From NCBI RefSeq assembly GCF_013149295.1, contig NZ_JABGCB010000015.1:78825-142824 (forward strand): 64,000 nucleotides of DNA, given 5' to 3'. The position numbers were made by a program, and so were the translations under genes. Positions within the stretch are counted from its first letter, which is position 1, and each line of letters starts with the position of its first letter. This stretch comes from Novosphingobium sp. SG751A. Lineage in GTDB: Bacteria > Pseudomonadota > Alphaproteobacteria > Sphingomonadales > Sphingomonadaceae. Positions 15,272 to 23,947 of this stretch are shown in pieces. The notes under the pieces are model-generated. The model had not been told where the DNA came from, searched no databases, and saw nothing but the letters and a program-made list of their open reading frames with translations.

Positions 15272-16528
15272 ATGAGCGACGAGCCGGTATCATCCCTACC
15301 CAGTGGTCGGCGGGTGCAGATGGAGATGTTCTTCACCCTGCCCGACTTCAGCGACATTTCGCTGCGTGACTATCAGGAAACGATGCAAAGGCCCTTCTTC
15401 AGCCTGTCGAAGAAGAAGCGGTTGAAGCCCATCGAATATGTCAGCCCCGACAAATCGGTGACCGTCCATGTCTCGGCCAATCCGGCCTATGGCATGGCGA
15501 CGATCTGGGATGCGGACATCATGATCTACCTTGCCTCGCATCTCAACGAGCTGCGCGAGCGGGGAGAGAATGACATTTCGCCCACGATCCGGGTCCAGCC
15601 GGGCGATATGCTCAAGCGCATTTGCTGGGGGGTCAGCGGGCGGGCCTATGAGCGACTGTTGCAGGCGCTCGACCGGTTACAGGCGACCACGATCAAGACC
15701 AACCTGCGCGCCAATTCCAAATCGCGCGAGACGACTTTTTCATGGATCGACAGCTATACCCATCTGGTCGATGAACGCACGCAGCGGTCCTTGGGCATGG
15801 AAATCACCCTGTCCAAATGGTTCTTTGACGGGGTGATGGACAAGCGCAATGTGCTGGCCATTTCCCCGCTCTATTTCGAGATCACCAGCGGGCTTGCCAA
15901 ATGGCTCTATCGCGCAAGCCGCAAACATGCCGGGGGCAATGGGGCTGAGGGCTTCACCATCGGCTTTGAAACGCTGCACCAGAAAAGCGGGAGCGAAAGC
16001 TCGTTGCCCTCGTTCAAGAACAAGATTCTTGAGCTGGCGCGGGCGAACAATATGCCCGAGATCAACCTAGAGGTGATCGGAGCCGAGACGCCCCGGCCCA
16101 AGCTGAAAATGGTGATGCGGCGCTATCTGGAAGATGGGGCGGCCAAGGTGGCCGAAACGCCCCCCTCCCCTCCCCCGTCGCGCAAACCGGCCGTCAAGGC
16201 GCCTGATGAGGCCGACTATGTCGATCCGGCCATGGCGCGCAGCCTGATCGCCCGGACGATCACCGATCTAGCCTCGAACAAGGACGAGGAATGCCGTCCG
16301 CGCAAAGCCTCTGCGCCCTATGGCCGTGCGCAAAGAGTGCTGGACGCCGAGATCTATCAGGCGATCCGTGCAGAATGTCCGGGATGGGACCTGGACGTGC
16401 TGATGCAGCAGTTCGACGCCTTTTTGAACGCCAACCCCGACGAATTGCCGCGCAACTATTCCAAGCGCTTCTATGGCTTCGTCAAACGCCATCATGAGCG
16501 TAACAAGTTCCAGCTTCCTGGCAATTAA
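15272..16528 (+). CDS. repA: Replication initiator protein A (RPA family)
   Basis: This 418-residue protein resembles plasmid initiators of the RPA family (PF10134) found on alphaproteobacterial and sphingomonad plasmids. Typical blocks are FFTLPDFSDISLRDYQETMQ, a central winged-helix region with GVSGRAYERLLQALDRLQAT, LVDERTQRSLGMEITLSKWF and AISPLYFEITSGLAKWLYR. The C-terminal part is proline-rich and ends in a helix-rich segment. It should bind iterons and open the origin; a matching iteron array starts 480 bases downstream. ATG 15272 was chosen because AAAGGG lies seven bases upstream. The order parA-parB-repA resembles repABC operons, but the initiator is not RepC. Confidence 0.88.
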   Translation: MSDEPVSSLPSGRRVQMEMFFTLPDFSDISLRDYQETMQRPFFSLSKKKRLKPIEYVSPDKSVTVHVSANPAYGMATIWDADIMIYLASHLNELRERGENDISPTIRVQPGDMLKRICWGVSGRAYERLLQALDRLQATTIKTNLRANSKSRETTFSWIDSYTHLVDERTQRSLGMEITLSKWFFDGVMDKRNVLAISPLYFEITSGLAKWLYRASRKHAGGNGAEGFTIGFETLHQKSGSESSLPSFKNKILELARANNMPEINLEVIGAETPRPKLKMVMRRYLEDGAAKVAETPPSPPPSRKPAVKAPDEADYVDPAMARSLIARTITDLASNKDEECRPRKASAPYGRAQRVLDAEIYQAIRAECPGWDLDVLMQQFDAFLNANPDELPRNYSKRFYGFVKRHHERNKFQLPGN

Positions 16529-16590
16529 GCCTCCCGCCCTCGGATCATCGACGCGATAAAAGCCTTCCAGCGGAAGGTTCGGCGTTCAAA

Positions 16591-17170
16591 CGTGTTTTCA
16601 GAAATCAGGTGGATTGGAGCGGCAGGTCAGGTCCGTCGCCGCGCCATGGGTTGCGCGCAGAAGAAATGTGCAGGGCCATCGCGGAGCCGATTTGAGGCAA
16701 TGAAAAGCGCCTCAGCGCCCCTCAAGCGCCCTGTTTTGCGCAAAACCGGAGGCTGCCCGGCTTTTAAGCCCCTGACCTCAGACAGGTCGCATCGCGCTAT
16801 GCAGCAAAGCCTTGCTGCTCCCAAAATCGCATTCCTGAAAACACGTGGGCCGCCGGTGCAGGCCATTTCTAAAAACACGTCGAATTTTCGCGCAACGGGG
16901 AAATGCCGGTTAGCCTGCTCTGCTGCGACTCGAAACCCATGGGCGGATGGACCAAATCAGGCTAAAATCCCCCTTCCCCGGCTTATCCACAGGCTCAAAA
17001 TCCGGCAACGTGTTTTCAGATCGGAACCAACGTGTTTTTAGAATCGGATCATCGTGTTTTCAGATCGCATTCTTCGTGTTTTCAGATTCTATCCACAGGC
17101 TGCGACTCGGCAAAAAACCTCACCTTTTTCTCTCCGGCGGCCTCTTTAACTTTTTAATCTAATAGATAAC
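16591..17170. other. Probable replication origin (oriV)
   Basis: The region after repA contains no convincing gene. It has four direct iterons at 17009-17088, single inverted copies of the core at 16835-16845 (CTGAAAACACG) and 16869-16879 (CTAAAAACACG), and a forward copy at 16591-16603. A DnaA-box match TTATCCACA lies at 16983-16991 and a near match CTATCCACA at 17089-17097, so they bracket the iterons. An AT-rich stretch follows (about 17140-17220), suited to strand opening. This is the layout of an iteron-regulated theta origin. Confidence 0.82.
17009..17088 (+). repeat. Iteron array, four copies at exactly 22-bp spacing
   Basis: Cores at 17009 (CGTGTTTTCAGATC), 17031 (CGTGTTTTTAGAATC), 17053 (CGTGTTTTCAGATC) and 17075 (CGTGTTTTCAGATT). 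The 22-base period is two helical turns, so the initiator would bind one face of the DNA. The spacers between cores are not conserved. Confidence 0.88.
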
Positions 17171-17304
17171 TCCCTAATGCGCCGCCTGCGGCGGGAATTT
17201 TGATTGTTGATTCAAAAAGGAGAAAAGAGCCTGAGCATCAGATCTATGGCCAAAAACCGATTACGACGCTATCCTGTCCCAACCACGCCCCTATCGAGGT
17301 TTCC

Positions 17305-17553
17305 ATGAGCCGTCTGACCATCGACATCACCAGCCAGCAGCACCAGAGCCTTAAGGCGCTGGCAGCTCTGCATGGTAAGACGGTCAGGCAATATGCGCTC
17401 GAACGCCTGTTTCCGCAGGACAGCGAGGCGGCGTGGGGCGAATTGCAAACCTTGTTGGGCGAACGGATCGAACAAGGGCTCAACGGGCAGCTTTCCACCA
17501 AGAGCATCGGCGCGATTGTCGATGAGGAATTGGGCGCAGGCAACCCTTCTTGA
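17305..17553 (+). CDS. ParD-like antitoxin
   Basis: This 82-residue protein has an N-terminal ribbon-helix-helix pattern (MSRLTIDITSQQHQSLKALA then ALHGKTVRQYALERLF) and an acidic C-terminal tail (SIGAIVDEELGAGNPS) of the kind that wraps a ParE toxin. Antitoxins of this type bind DNA as dimers, repress their own promoter and neutralise the toxin; loss of the plasmid then kills or arrests the cell. ATG 17305 follows a GAGG sequence seven bases upstream. The stop overlaps the start of the toxin gene by four bases. The pair sits beside the replication origin, where it would help keep the replicon. Confidence 0.82.
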   Translation: MSRLTIDITSQQHQSLKALAALHGKTVRQYALERLFPQDSEAAWGELQTLLGERIEQGLNGQLSTKSIGAIVDEELGAGNPS

Positions 17554-17861
17554 GCGCTGCCTATGTTCTGACCAGCGCGGCGGAACAGGATGTCCGCTCG
17601 ATCCTGCGCTATACTCGCCAGCAATGGGGCGATGCGCAGGTGCGCGCCTATATGGAGAGCCTGGAGCAGGGCATCGCTCGACTGGCGGCAGGGCAGGGGG
17701 CCTATCGTGATATGGGCGCCATGCATAAGGGTCTGCGTATGGCGCGATGTCGGCATCACTATGTCTTCTGTCTGAGCCGTGAGGATGGCCCGGCGCTGGT
17801 GCTGGCCATCCTGCACGAAAAGATGGATCTGATCGCCCGGCTTGGCGACCGCCTAGGCTGA
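17550..17861 (+). CDS. ParE/RelE-type toxin
   Basis: This 103-residue product has the ParE/RelE toxin fold: VLTSAAEQDVRSILRYTRQQWGD, then EQGIARLA, and the C-terminal MARCRHHYVFCLSRED with ALVLAILHEKMDLIARL. ParE toxins poison DNA gyrase, while RelE toxins cut mRNA; the overall helix pattern with YTRQQWG favours ParE. No ATG is available at the natural start. A TTG at 17550 overlaps the antitoxin stop (TTGA), which implies translational coupling and low toxin synthesis. The 3' end overlaps the convergent nitrilase gene by nine bases. Confidence 0.82.
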   Translation: MSAAYVLTSAAEQDVRSILRYTRQQWGDAQVRAYMESLEQGIARLAAGQGAYRDMGAMHKGLRMARCRHHYVFCLSREDGPALVLAILHEKMDLIARLGDRLG

Positions 17862-18788
17862 CCGATCAAGATGCAGATGCGGTTTGGGGGCCGCATCCAG
17901 ATGCAGTGAAAATACGTCCGGCCGCGCATAATGGCCCGCCACATCCAGATCATAGCGCGCACGCACCACATCCTCCATATCGATGGTTGCGGCCAACACG
18001 CCCTCACGCCCGCGCAGAGGCCCGGCCAAAATCTCGCCCATCGGGCTGACGATCATGCTGCCGCCTTTTATCAACTCCGTATCCTGAGCCATCTCGACAA
18101 AACCGGCATGGTCCTTGGGCGCATCGGCGCGGGTCATATATTGGCAGGCGCTGAGCACGAACATCCGCCCTTCATAGGCGATATGACGCATCGAGGATTG
18201 CCAGATCTCGCGCTCGTCGACGGTTGGGGCGCACCACAGATCGACGCCCTTGGCATACATCGTCTGGCGCAGCAGCGGCATGTAATTTTCCCAGCAGATT
18301 GCCGAACCGATCCTCCCCATAGGCGCTTCAATGACGGGCAGGGTGGAGCCATCGCCCTGCGCCCAGACAAGACGTTCGCTGGCCGTGGGCATCAGCTTGC
18401 GATGCTTGCCTATCAATGCGCCATCAGGTCCGAAAAACAGCGCCGAGCAATATAGCGTCGCGCCCTCGCGCTCAATCACGCCGACCACCAGATACGCTTT
18501 CATCTCGGCGGCAAAACCGCCCATGATCCGGCATTCCGGCCCGTCCACCTCGATGGCCGCGCGCCAGTAGCGCAGATAGTCCTCGCGCCCCTCGGCCGTG
18601 CGGGTGCCGATCCTCGCGCCGAAATCCAGCCCCTTGGGATAGCCGCCGATATAGGCTTCGGGAAAGACCGCCAGTTCCGCGCCCTCCCGCTTCACATCCT
18701 CGCAATGGGCGGCCATGCGGTCGAGGGTGAGGGGGGTGTTGAACAATTGGCTGCCGGCCTGAACGACGGCGACGCGATGTTGAGGCAT
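17853..18788 (-). CDS. Nitrilase
   Basis: This 311-residue enzyme of the carbon-nitrogen hydrolase superfamily has the catalytic triad Glu44 (VFPEAYIGGYPKG), Lys131 (GKHRKLMPT) and Cys165 (SAICWENYMPLLR). The CWENYMPL block is characteristic of true nitrilases, which turn nitriles into carboxylic acids and ammonia in the cytoplasm. The LWCAPTVDEREIWQSSMRHIAYEGR segment also fits. The gene is divergent from a LysR regulator, its likely activator, and separate from the Nit1C nitrilase 17 kb away. Substrate (aliphatic, aryl or arylaceto-nitrile) cannot be told from sequence. The gene is convergent with the toxin gene. Confidence 0.92.
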   Translation of the reverse strand: MPQHRVAVVQAGSQLFNTPLTLDRMAAHCEDVKREGAELAVFPEAYIGGYPKGLDFGARIGTRTAEGREDYLRYWRAAIEVDGPECRIMGGFAAEMKAYLVVGVIEREGATLYCSALFFGPDGALIGKHRKLMPTASERLVWAQGDGSTLPVIEAPMGRIGSAICWENYMPLLRQTMYAKGVDLWCAPTVDEREIWQSSMRHIAYEGRMFVLSACQYMTRADAPKDHAGFVEMAQDTELIKGGSMIVSPMGEILAGPLRGREGVLAATIDMEDVVRARYDLDVAGHYARPDVFSLHLDAAPKPHLHLDRSA

Positions 18789-18855
18789 GAAAAATCCTTT
18801 GCAGATGACCGGCGCCATTTGACGTAAAGCCCAATCATCAGGCAAACCACATTTC

Positions 18856-19794
18856 ATGAACAAGATTATCGGTCTAAACGATATTGCTCGTCTCGATCTC
18901 AACCTCGCCACCAGCTTTCTGGCGATATGGGAGGAACGCAGCGTGTCGCGGGCCGCCCTCCGCCTGAACCTGAGCCAGTCGGCGCTGAGCGGCTCTCTGG
19001 CGCGACTTAGGGGGATCACCGGGGATCCGCTCTTTGTGCGCAGCCGCATGGGCATGGAGCCGACCCCGCGCGCCATCGCCATGGCTCCGGTGCTGAGCGC
19101 CGCGCTCGACCGGATGAGCGAGGCGCTGGCCCCGCTGCCGCCTTTTGCGCCCGGCGGGATCGCGCGGGCGCTGGTGGTGGGCATGTCGGATGACTTCATG
19201 CTGGCCTGCGGGCCCGCGCTGGTCCGCCGCCTGCTGGCTGAGGCGCCGCAAGCCTCGGTGATCTTTCGCCAATGCAACAGCCAGACCGCCGCCGCGATGC
19301 TGGAATCGCGCGAGATCGACATGGCGATGATCGCGGGCGGCAGGGGGAGGGGACAAACCATCCGCCATCAGGCCATCGGCCGCTCTTCCTACCTGTGCCT
19401 TGGCGATGGCGATGCGCTGGCGCCCCATCTGCCGCTGACGCTGGAGGGCTACACTGCGCTGCCGCATGTGCTGGTGTCCTTTTCCGGGCGCAGCGGCATC
19501 ATTGATGAGGCATTGCAGGATCTGGGCCGCAAGCGGCGGATCATCACCGCGCTGACGCAATTTGCCGCCCTGCCGCCCTTTTTGCAGGACTCGGGCTGGA
19601 TTGCGACCTTGCCCGGCCATGCCGCGCGGGCGCTGGCGCGTTCAACGGGACTGTCAACATTCGCGCCGCCGCTGACGCTCGCCCCCTATGAGGTGAGGCT
19701 GTGCTGGCGGCGCGATGGTGATGCCGATCCGATCTCGCAATGGCTGCGCGGCCTGCTGGCCGATGTATGGCAGGGCCTTAACCCGCCAGAATAG
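18856..19794 (+). CDS. LysR family regulator
   Basis: This 312-residue protein has an N-terminal winged helix (RLDLNLATSFLAIWEERSVS then RAALRLNLSQSALSGSLARLR) at about residues 12-70 and a LysR substrate-binding domain. It belongs to the NodD/SyrM-like branch by the DPLFVRSRMGMEPTPRA sequence. It is divergent from the nitrilase gene with a 67-base gap, the classic arrangement for a LysR activator and its target, so nitriles or the acids derived from them may be the inducer. The ligand is unknown. Its 3' end overlaps the convergent aminotransferase gene by 17 bases. Confidence 0.87.
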   Translation: MNKIIGLNDIARLDLNLATSFLAIWEERSVSRAALRLNLSQSALSGSLARLRGITGDPLFVRSRMGMEPTPRAIAMAPVLSAALDRMSEALAPLPPFAPGGIARALVVGMSDDFMLACGPALVRRLLAEAPQASVIFRQCNSQTAAAMLESREIDMAMIAGGRGRGQTIRHQAIGRSSYLCLGDGDALAPHLPLTLEGYTALPHVLVSFSGRSGIIDEALQDLGRKRRIITALTQFAALPPFLQDSGWIATLPGHAARALARSTGLSTFAPPLTLAPYEVRLCWRRDGDADPISQWLRGLLADVWQGLNPPE

Positions 19795-20839
19795 ACCCAA
19801 GCGCCTGCAGCAGCGCGGACACCTGATCGGCATCGCCCACGGTGATGCGCAGGAAATCCTCGATCCGGGGCGCGTTGAAATGGCGCACAAGGATCTTTTC
19901 CGCCCGCAAGGCCTGCGCCAGTTCGGCCCCGCCGCGCGCGCCATGGCGGGCAAAGACGAAATTGGCCTGAGAGGGCAGAACGACAAAGCCCAACCCCTCC
20001 AGCCCCGCCACCAGCCGCGCGCGGTTTGCGATGATCGCCGCCCGGCCTTGCTGAAACCAGGCTTCGTCGCCCAGCGAGGCCAGCGCCCCGGCCTGCGCCA
20101 GACGGTCGAGCGGATAGGAGTTGAAACTGTCCTTCACCCGCACCAGCGCTTCGATCAGATGGGGCTGGCCCAGCGCATAGCCCACGCGCAGCCCCGCCAG
20201 CCCGCGCGATTTCGACATGGTGCGCACGATCAGCAGATTGGGATGGCGCGCGATCAGGGGCAGGGCGCTCTGGGCGCCGAAATCGACATAGGCCTCGTCG
20301 ATCACCACCGGGGCATCGGGATGCATGGCCAGCAGCCGCTCGACCGCATCCAGCCCCACCCCCACCCCTGTGGGCGCATTGGGATTGGGCAGGATCACCG
20401 CTCCGGCTGGGCGCCGGTAATCCTCGACCGAAATGCGCATCTCTCCGTCCAGCGGCACGGGTTCATAGGCGATGTCGAACAGGCGACAATAGGTGGGATA
20501 AAAGCTGTAGGTGATATCGGGAAACAGCAGCGGCGCGTCATGCTTGAGCAAACCGGCAAAGGCATGGGCCAGCACCTCGTCCGAACCATTGCCGACGAAC
20601 ACATGGTCGCGAGCAACCCCGTGATAGGCCGCCAAAGCCTGGCACAAGGCGCCCGACTGCGGATCAGGGTAGAGCTGCAACCCCGCGCGCGCAGCCGCCT
20701 CGATCGCCGGGGCCACGGCGGGCGAGGGGCCAAAGGGCAATTCATTGGTGTTCAGCTTGATAAGGCCCTCAACGCGCGGCTGCTCGCCCGGCACATAGGG
20801 CGAAAGGCGGTGGACCAGATCGCTCCAGAACTGGCTCAT
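19778..20839 (-). CDS. HisC-like PLP aminotransferase
   Basis: This 353-residue fold-type I aminotransferase resembles histidinol-phosphate aminotransferase. IKLNTNELPFGPSPAV is the substrate-phosphate region, FVGNGSDEVLAHAF and NPNAPTGVG are cofactor-binding blocks, VIDEAYVDFG carries the PLP-pairing aspartate, and MSKSRGLAGLRVGYALG carries the Schiff-base lysine. Secondary-replicon copies of HisC often act on aromatic amino acids or other substrates, so the role in histidine synthesis is not assured. ATG 20839 follows TGAGG and lies four bases after the stop of a 71-residue gene on the same strand. Both may be co-transcribed with the upstream MocR regulator. Confidence 0.83.
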   Translation of the reverse strand: MSQFWSDLVHRLSPYVPGEQPRVEGLIKLNTNELPFGPSPAVAPAIEAAARAGLQLYPDPQSGALCQALAAYHGVARDHVFVGNGSDEVLAHAFAGLLKHDAPLLFPDITYSFYPTYCRLFDIAYEPVPLDGEMRISVEDYRRPAGAVILPNPNAPTGVGVGLDAVERLLAMHPDAPVVIDEAYVDFGAQSALPLIARHPNLLIVRTMSKSRGLAGLRVGYALGQPHLIEALVRVKDSFNSYPLDRLAQAGALASLGDEAWFQQGRAAIIANRARLVAGLEGLGFVVLPSQANFVFARHGARGGAELAQALRAEKILVRHFNAPRIEDFLRITVGDADQVSALLQALGSILAG

Positions 20840-20843
20840 GGCC

Positions 20844-21059
20844 TCAGCACTCCTCGCCGACAAGGCGGCGACCCTTGTATTTGGTGGGCGGGGTGGGGGC
20901 GACATAAAGGATCTTGTGCATGGCCAGCGCGATCTGCACCTCGCGCGTGTCGTCGGACTGGCCCGCCTCGACATAGGCGGCATCCGCGCCATAGCCCTGC
21001 GCGCGCAGATATTGGGCGGCGGCGGCGCGGGCGGCGATCAGGCTTTTGTCTTCGGTCAT
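20844..21059 (-). CDS. Conserved-looking 71-residue protein of unknown function
   Basis: A 71-codon frame beginning MTEDKSLIAARAAAAQYL and ending KYKGRRLVGEEC. It is hydrophilic and mostly helical in its first half, with no signal peptide or membrane segment. It lies 12 bases after the MocR stop and four bases before the HisC-like start, so it is probably translated as part of that operon. I do not recognise the family. The conserved-like segment VEAGQSDDTREVQIALAMHK suggests a real protein; a chance frame is possible in such GC-rich DNA. Confidence 0.55.
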   Translation of the reverse strand: MTEDKSLIAARAAAAQYLRAQGYGADAAYVEAGQSDDTREVQIALAMHKILYVAPTPPTKYKGRRLVGEEC

Positions 21060-21070
21060 GGCTTGGGGTC

Positions 21071-22495
21071 CTATACGATCAGATTGGCCAGCGTGGGCGA
21101 CTGACAGGCCAAATCGGCAATTTCGCGCAGGCCGGTTTCCAGCGTGGCGCGCTCGAGCGGGGCGGCAAAGCCGATGCGCAGGGCTTCGGGCGCGGGGCCA
21201 ACGGCAAAGGCGTCGCTGGTCACGACGCTGATGCCCGCCTGACGCAGGCGCGAGGCGAAATCGCCCCGGCTCCAGCCATGGTCGAGCGGCAGCCATGCAT
21301 GATAGGCGCGCGGATCGCCGCGCAGGCCGTCCTGACCCAGCAGGTGATGGGCAAGGGCATGGCGGGCCTCCGTCTCGGCGCGAATGGCGGCCAATGTCTG
21401 CTCGGCCAAGCCCGTTTCGATCCAGCGCGTGGCGATGGCCGCGCCCAGCGGCGAGGCCATTGAGGTCGTCGCCCGCACCGCCCCCGTCAGCCGGGCCGCG
21501 CCCCGCGCATCCGGGCAGACGACATAGGCCATGCGCAGAGCCGGGGCCAAGGCCTTGGAAAGGCTGGCGATATGGTAGGTCCGTTCGGGCGCCAGCGCGG
21601 CCAGCGGGGGCAAGCCATTGCCCGCAAGCCTGCCATAGGCGTCGTCCTCAAGGATGATGACATCGTGCTTGCGCGCGATGTCGGCAATCGCCTCGCGCCG
21701 GTCCAGCGGGATCGTCGCGGTGGTGGGATTGTGCAAATTGGGCGTGCAGCAAAGCAGAGCTGGGCGGTGGCGCGCGCATTGCGCGTCCAGATCCTCGGGG
21801 ATCAGCCCGTCCCCGTCCATTGCCACCGGCACCAGCCCCGTGCCCATATGGCCCGCCAGCGAGCGGAAACCGGGATAGCACAACGCCTCGACCGCCACGG
21901 GCCGGTCGGGATGTTTGAGCAGCGTGAGCAGCGCGAGCAGCGCCCCTTGCGCGCCGGGGGTGATGACAAGCCGGTCGGATGCCAGATCGGGCAGGCATGG
22001 GCCGAGCCATTGCACACCCGCCTCACGGTCGGCGCGGGTGCCGCCGACCTCCTGATAGCGCAGCAGAAGGTCCATGCCGCCGGTGTTTTCCAGCCCGGCC
22101 ACCTCGGCCCAAAGGCGCGAGGTCAAAGCGGCATCCGCCATGCGCGGGGGAAAGTTCATCGTCAGATCGACGATGCCCGACGCCGGGGCGGAAGCGGGCG
22201 CCGATGCGGCCGGGGGGGATTTTGCGCCGGGGGCCTGAACAAAGGTGCCCATGCCCACGCGCCCCTCGACCAGAGCGCGCCGCCGTGCCTCGGCATAGGC
22301 GCGGCTGACGGTGGTGAAATCGATCCCCAGCCGGTCGGCCAGCGCACGCTGCGGGGGCAGGCGGTCGCCATGGCGCAGGGCGCCGGCGCGGATGTCGGCT
22401 TCAATGGCATCGGCAATGGCCAGATAGAGCGGAGCGGCCCCTTTGACCATCTGCGGCGTCCATTCAATATCTCTGCCTGTTTCGTTCTCTGCCAT
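21071..22495 (-). CDS. MocR/PdxR-type regulator (GntR helix-turn-helix plus aminotransferase domain)
   Basis: This 474-residue protein has a GntR winged helix at about residues 15-85 (LYLAIADAIEADIRAGALRH and RLPPQRALADRLGIDFTTVS) and an aminotransferase-like domain to the end. The latter includes VEALCYPGFRSLA, NLHNPTTATIP, VIILEDDAYGRL and the PLP lysine in IASLSKALAPALRMAY. MocR proteins sense a PLP-linked ligand and regulate genes of amino-acid, PLP or amine metabolism. It is divergent from the 5-aminolevulinate synthase gene (100-base gap) and upstream of a HisC-like gene, so either may be the target. ATG 22495 was preferred over 22507 because a GGATAG sequence precedes it. Confidence 0.86.
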   Translation of the reverse strand: MAENETGRDIEWTPQMVKGAAPLYLAIADAIEADIRAGALRHGDRLPPQRALADRLGIDFTTVSRAYAEARRRALVEGRVGMGTFVQAPGAKSPPAASAPASAPASGIVDLTMNFPPRMADAALTSRLWAEVAGLENTGGMDLLLRYQEVGGTRADREAGVQWLGPCLPDLASDRLVITPGAQGALLALLTLLKHPDRPVAVEALCYPGFRSLAGHMGTGLVPVAMDGDGLIPEDLDAQCARHRPALLCCTPNLHNPTTATIPLDRREAIADIARKHDVIILEDDAYGRLAGNGLPPLAALAPERTYHIASLSKALAPALRMAYVVCPDARGAARLTGAVRATTSMASPLGAAIATRWIETGLAEQTLAAIRAETEARHALAHHLLGQDGLRGDPRAYHAWLPLDHGWSRGDFASRLRQAGISVVTSDAFAVGPAPEALRIGFAAPLERATLETGLREIADLACQSPTLANLIV

Positions 22496-22526
22496 GCTTC
22501 TATCCATATATATGTATATTGTATGT

Positions 22527-22546
22527 TGCAAGCGCTCGATGCAAGC
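22527..22546. promoter_or_regulatory. Direct repeat in the mocR/hemA gap
   Basis: TGCAAGC occurs at 22527-22533 and 22540-22546, 13 bases apart, next to an AT-rich TATATATGTATATT stretch that could hold the promoter of the MocR gene. MocR-type regulators often bind paired direct repeats. Confidence 0.4.
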
Positions 22547-22594
22547 ATTATGGGGCGCCGCATCCCGTCACGATAGCACATGTGAGGCGTTCGT

Positions 22595-23818
22595 ATGGAT
22601 TATGTCGGCAAATTTGAGCAAATTGTAGGGCGTATGCGGCATGAGGGGCGCTATCGCACCTTCATCGAACTGGAGCGACTCGCCGGAGAATTCCCTCAGG
22701 CGCTCTGGCGCGCCGGGGCAGAGCGCCAGCGCCGCGTCACCATCTGGTGCAGCAATGACTATCTGGGCATGGGCCAGCATGGCGATGTTCTGGCCGCCAT
22801 GCACCGCTCTATCGACGCCCATGGCGCGGGGGCAGGGGGCACACGCAACATCTCCGGCACGCATCACGCCCATGTCGCGCTGGAGGCCGAACTGGCCGAT
22901 CTGCATGGCAAGGAAGCCGCGCTGGTGTTCACCTCGGGCTGGATTTCCAATCTGGCGGCGCTGGGGGTTCTGGGGCGGGTGCTGCATGATTGCGCGATCT
23001 TTTCCGATGCGCTGAACCATAATTCGATGATCGAGGGCATCCGCCGTTCGGGCGCTGAAAGGTTCATTTTCCGCCATAATGATGTGGCGCATCTGGAGGA
23101 ATTGCTGGCCTCGGTGGCCCCTGATCGGCCCAAGATCATCGCCTTTGAAAGCGTCTATTCGATGGATGGCGATGTCGCGCCGATCGCGCAAATCTGCGAT
23201 CTGGCAGACCGTTACGGCGCCTTGACCTATCTGGATGAGGTCCATGCGGTGGGGCTTTACGGCCCGCGCGGCGGCGGTATTGCCGAGCGTGAAGGGCTGG
23301 CCCATCGCCTGACGCTGATTGAGGGGACGCTGGCCAAGGCGTTTGGCGTGATGGGTGGTTACGTGGCTGGGCGCGCTCCTGTGGTCGATTTGATCCGGTC
23401 CTGCGCCGACAGTTTCATTTTCACCACCTCGCTGCCTCCGCATCTGGCCGAAGGGGCGGTGGCGGCGATCCGGCATCTCAAGCTGTCCTCGCTGGAACGG
23501 ATGCGCCAACAGGCGATCGCGGCCTATCTGCTCGACCGTTTGCGGCAGGAAGGGTTCAGTCTGGGCGCCACGCAAAGCCATATTGTCCCGTTGCTCGTGG
23601 GCGAGGCGCATCTTTGCAAGGCGATCAGCGACCGGCTGCTCAGCACCCACGCCATCTATGCCCAGCCCATCAACTATCCCACCGTGCCCAGGGGGCAGGA
23701 GCGGCTGCGGCTGACGCCCACGCCTTTCCATACAAGGGAGCATGTCGAGGCGCTGATCGCCGCGCTGATCGAGGTTCGGGATGCGCTGAAGTGGGATGTG
23801 AAGCGTCATGCCGCCTAA
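22595..23818 (+). CDS. hemA: 5-aminolevulinate synthase
   Basis: This 407-residue enzyme matches alphaproteobacterial ALA synthase. WCSNDYLGMGQH, GAGAGGTRNISGTHHAHVALE, the active-site VFTSGWISNLAAL, FSDALNHNSMIEGIR, FESVYSMDGDVAPI, YLDEVHAVGLYG and the PLP lysine in GTLAKAFGVMGGY are all present. It condenses glycine and succinyl-CoA to 5-aminolevulinate, the first step of haem synthesis. The usual GTLGKAFG has alanine in place of glycine here. GAGG stands seven bases upstream of the ATG. It lies directly before the quinol oxidase genes. A second, chromosomal hemA is expected in the genome, so this copy may serve haem supply for the oxidase. Confidence 0.93.
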   Translation: MDYVGKFEQIVGRMRHEGRYRTFIELERLAGEFPQALWRAGAERQRRVTIWCSNDYLGMGQHGDVLAAMHRSIDAHGAGAGGTRNISGTHHAHVALEAELADLHGKEAALVFTSGWISNLAALGVLGRVLHDCAIFSDALNHNSMIEGIRRSGAERFIFRHNDVAHLEELLASVAPDRPKIIAFESVYSMDGDVAPIAQICDLADRYGALTYLDEVHAVGLYGPRGGGIAEREGLAHRLTLIEGTLAKAFGVMGGYVAGRAPVVDLIRSCADSFIFTTSLPPHLAEGAVAAIRHLKLSSLERMRQQAIAAYLLDRLRQEGFSLGATQSHIVPLLVGEAHLCKAISDRLLSTHAIYAQPINYPTVPRGQERLRLTPTPFHTREHVEALIAALIEVRDALKWDVKRHAA

Positions 23819-23947
23819 TGATTGCATGCGATCAATCTTGACTCTGTGAAAATTGATGGCAACTGCGCTGCCGTCAATTCCTGCGATACATACAATCGCT
23901 TCCGATTCCCGACGTGCCTTGCGCGCCGTTTGCAAAGGGGATGATCC

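Noticed and set aside
16592..17041. 149-codon frame after repA
   Set aside because: It overlaps iterons and DnaA-box-like sites and has no protein-like features.
19715..21463. 582-codon plus-strand open frame antisense to the HisC-like and MocR genes
   Set aside because: No motif, and it crosses two well-supported genes and their start and stop sites on the other strand.
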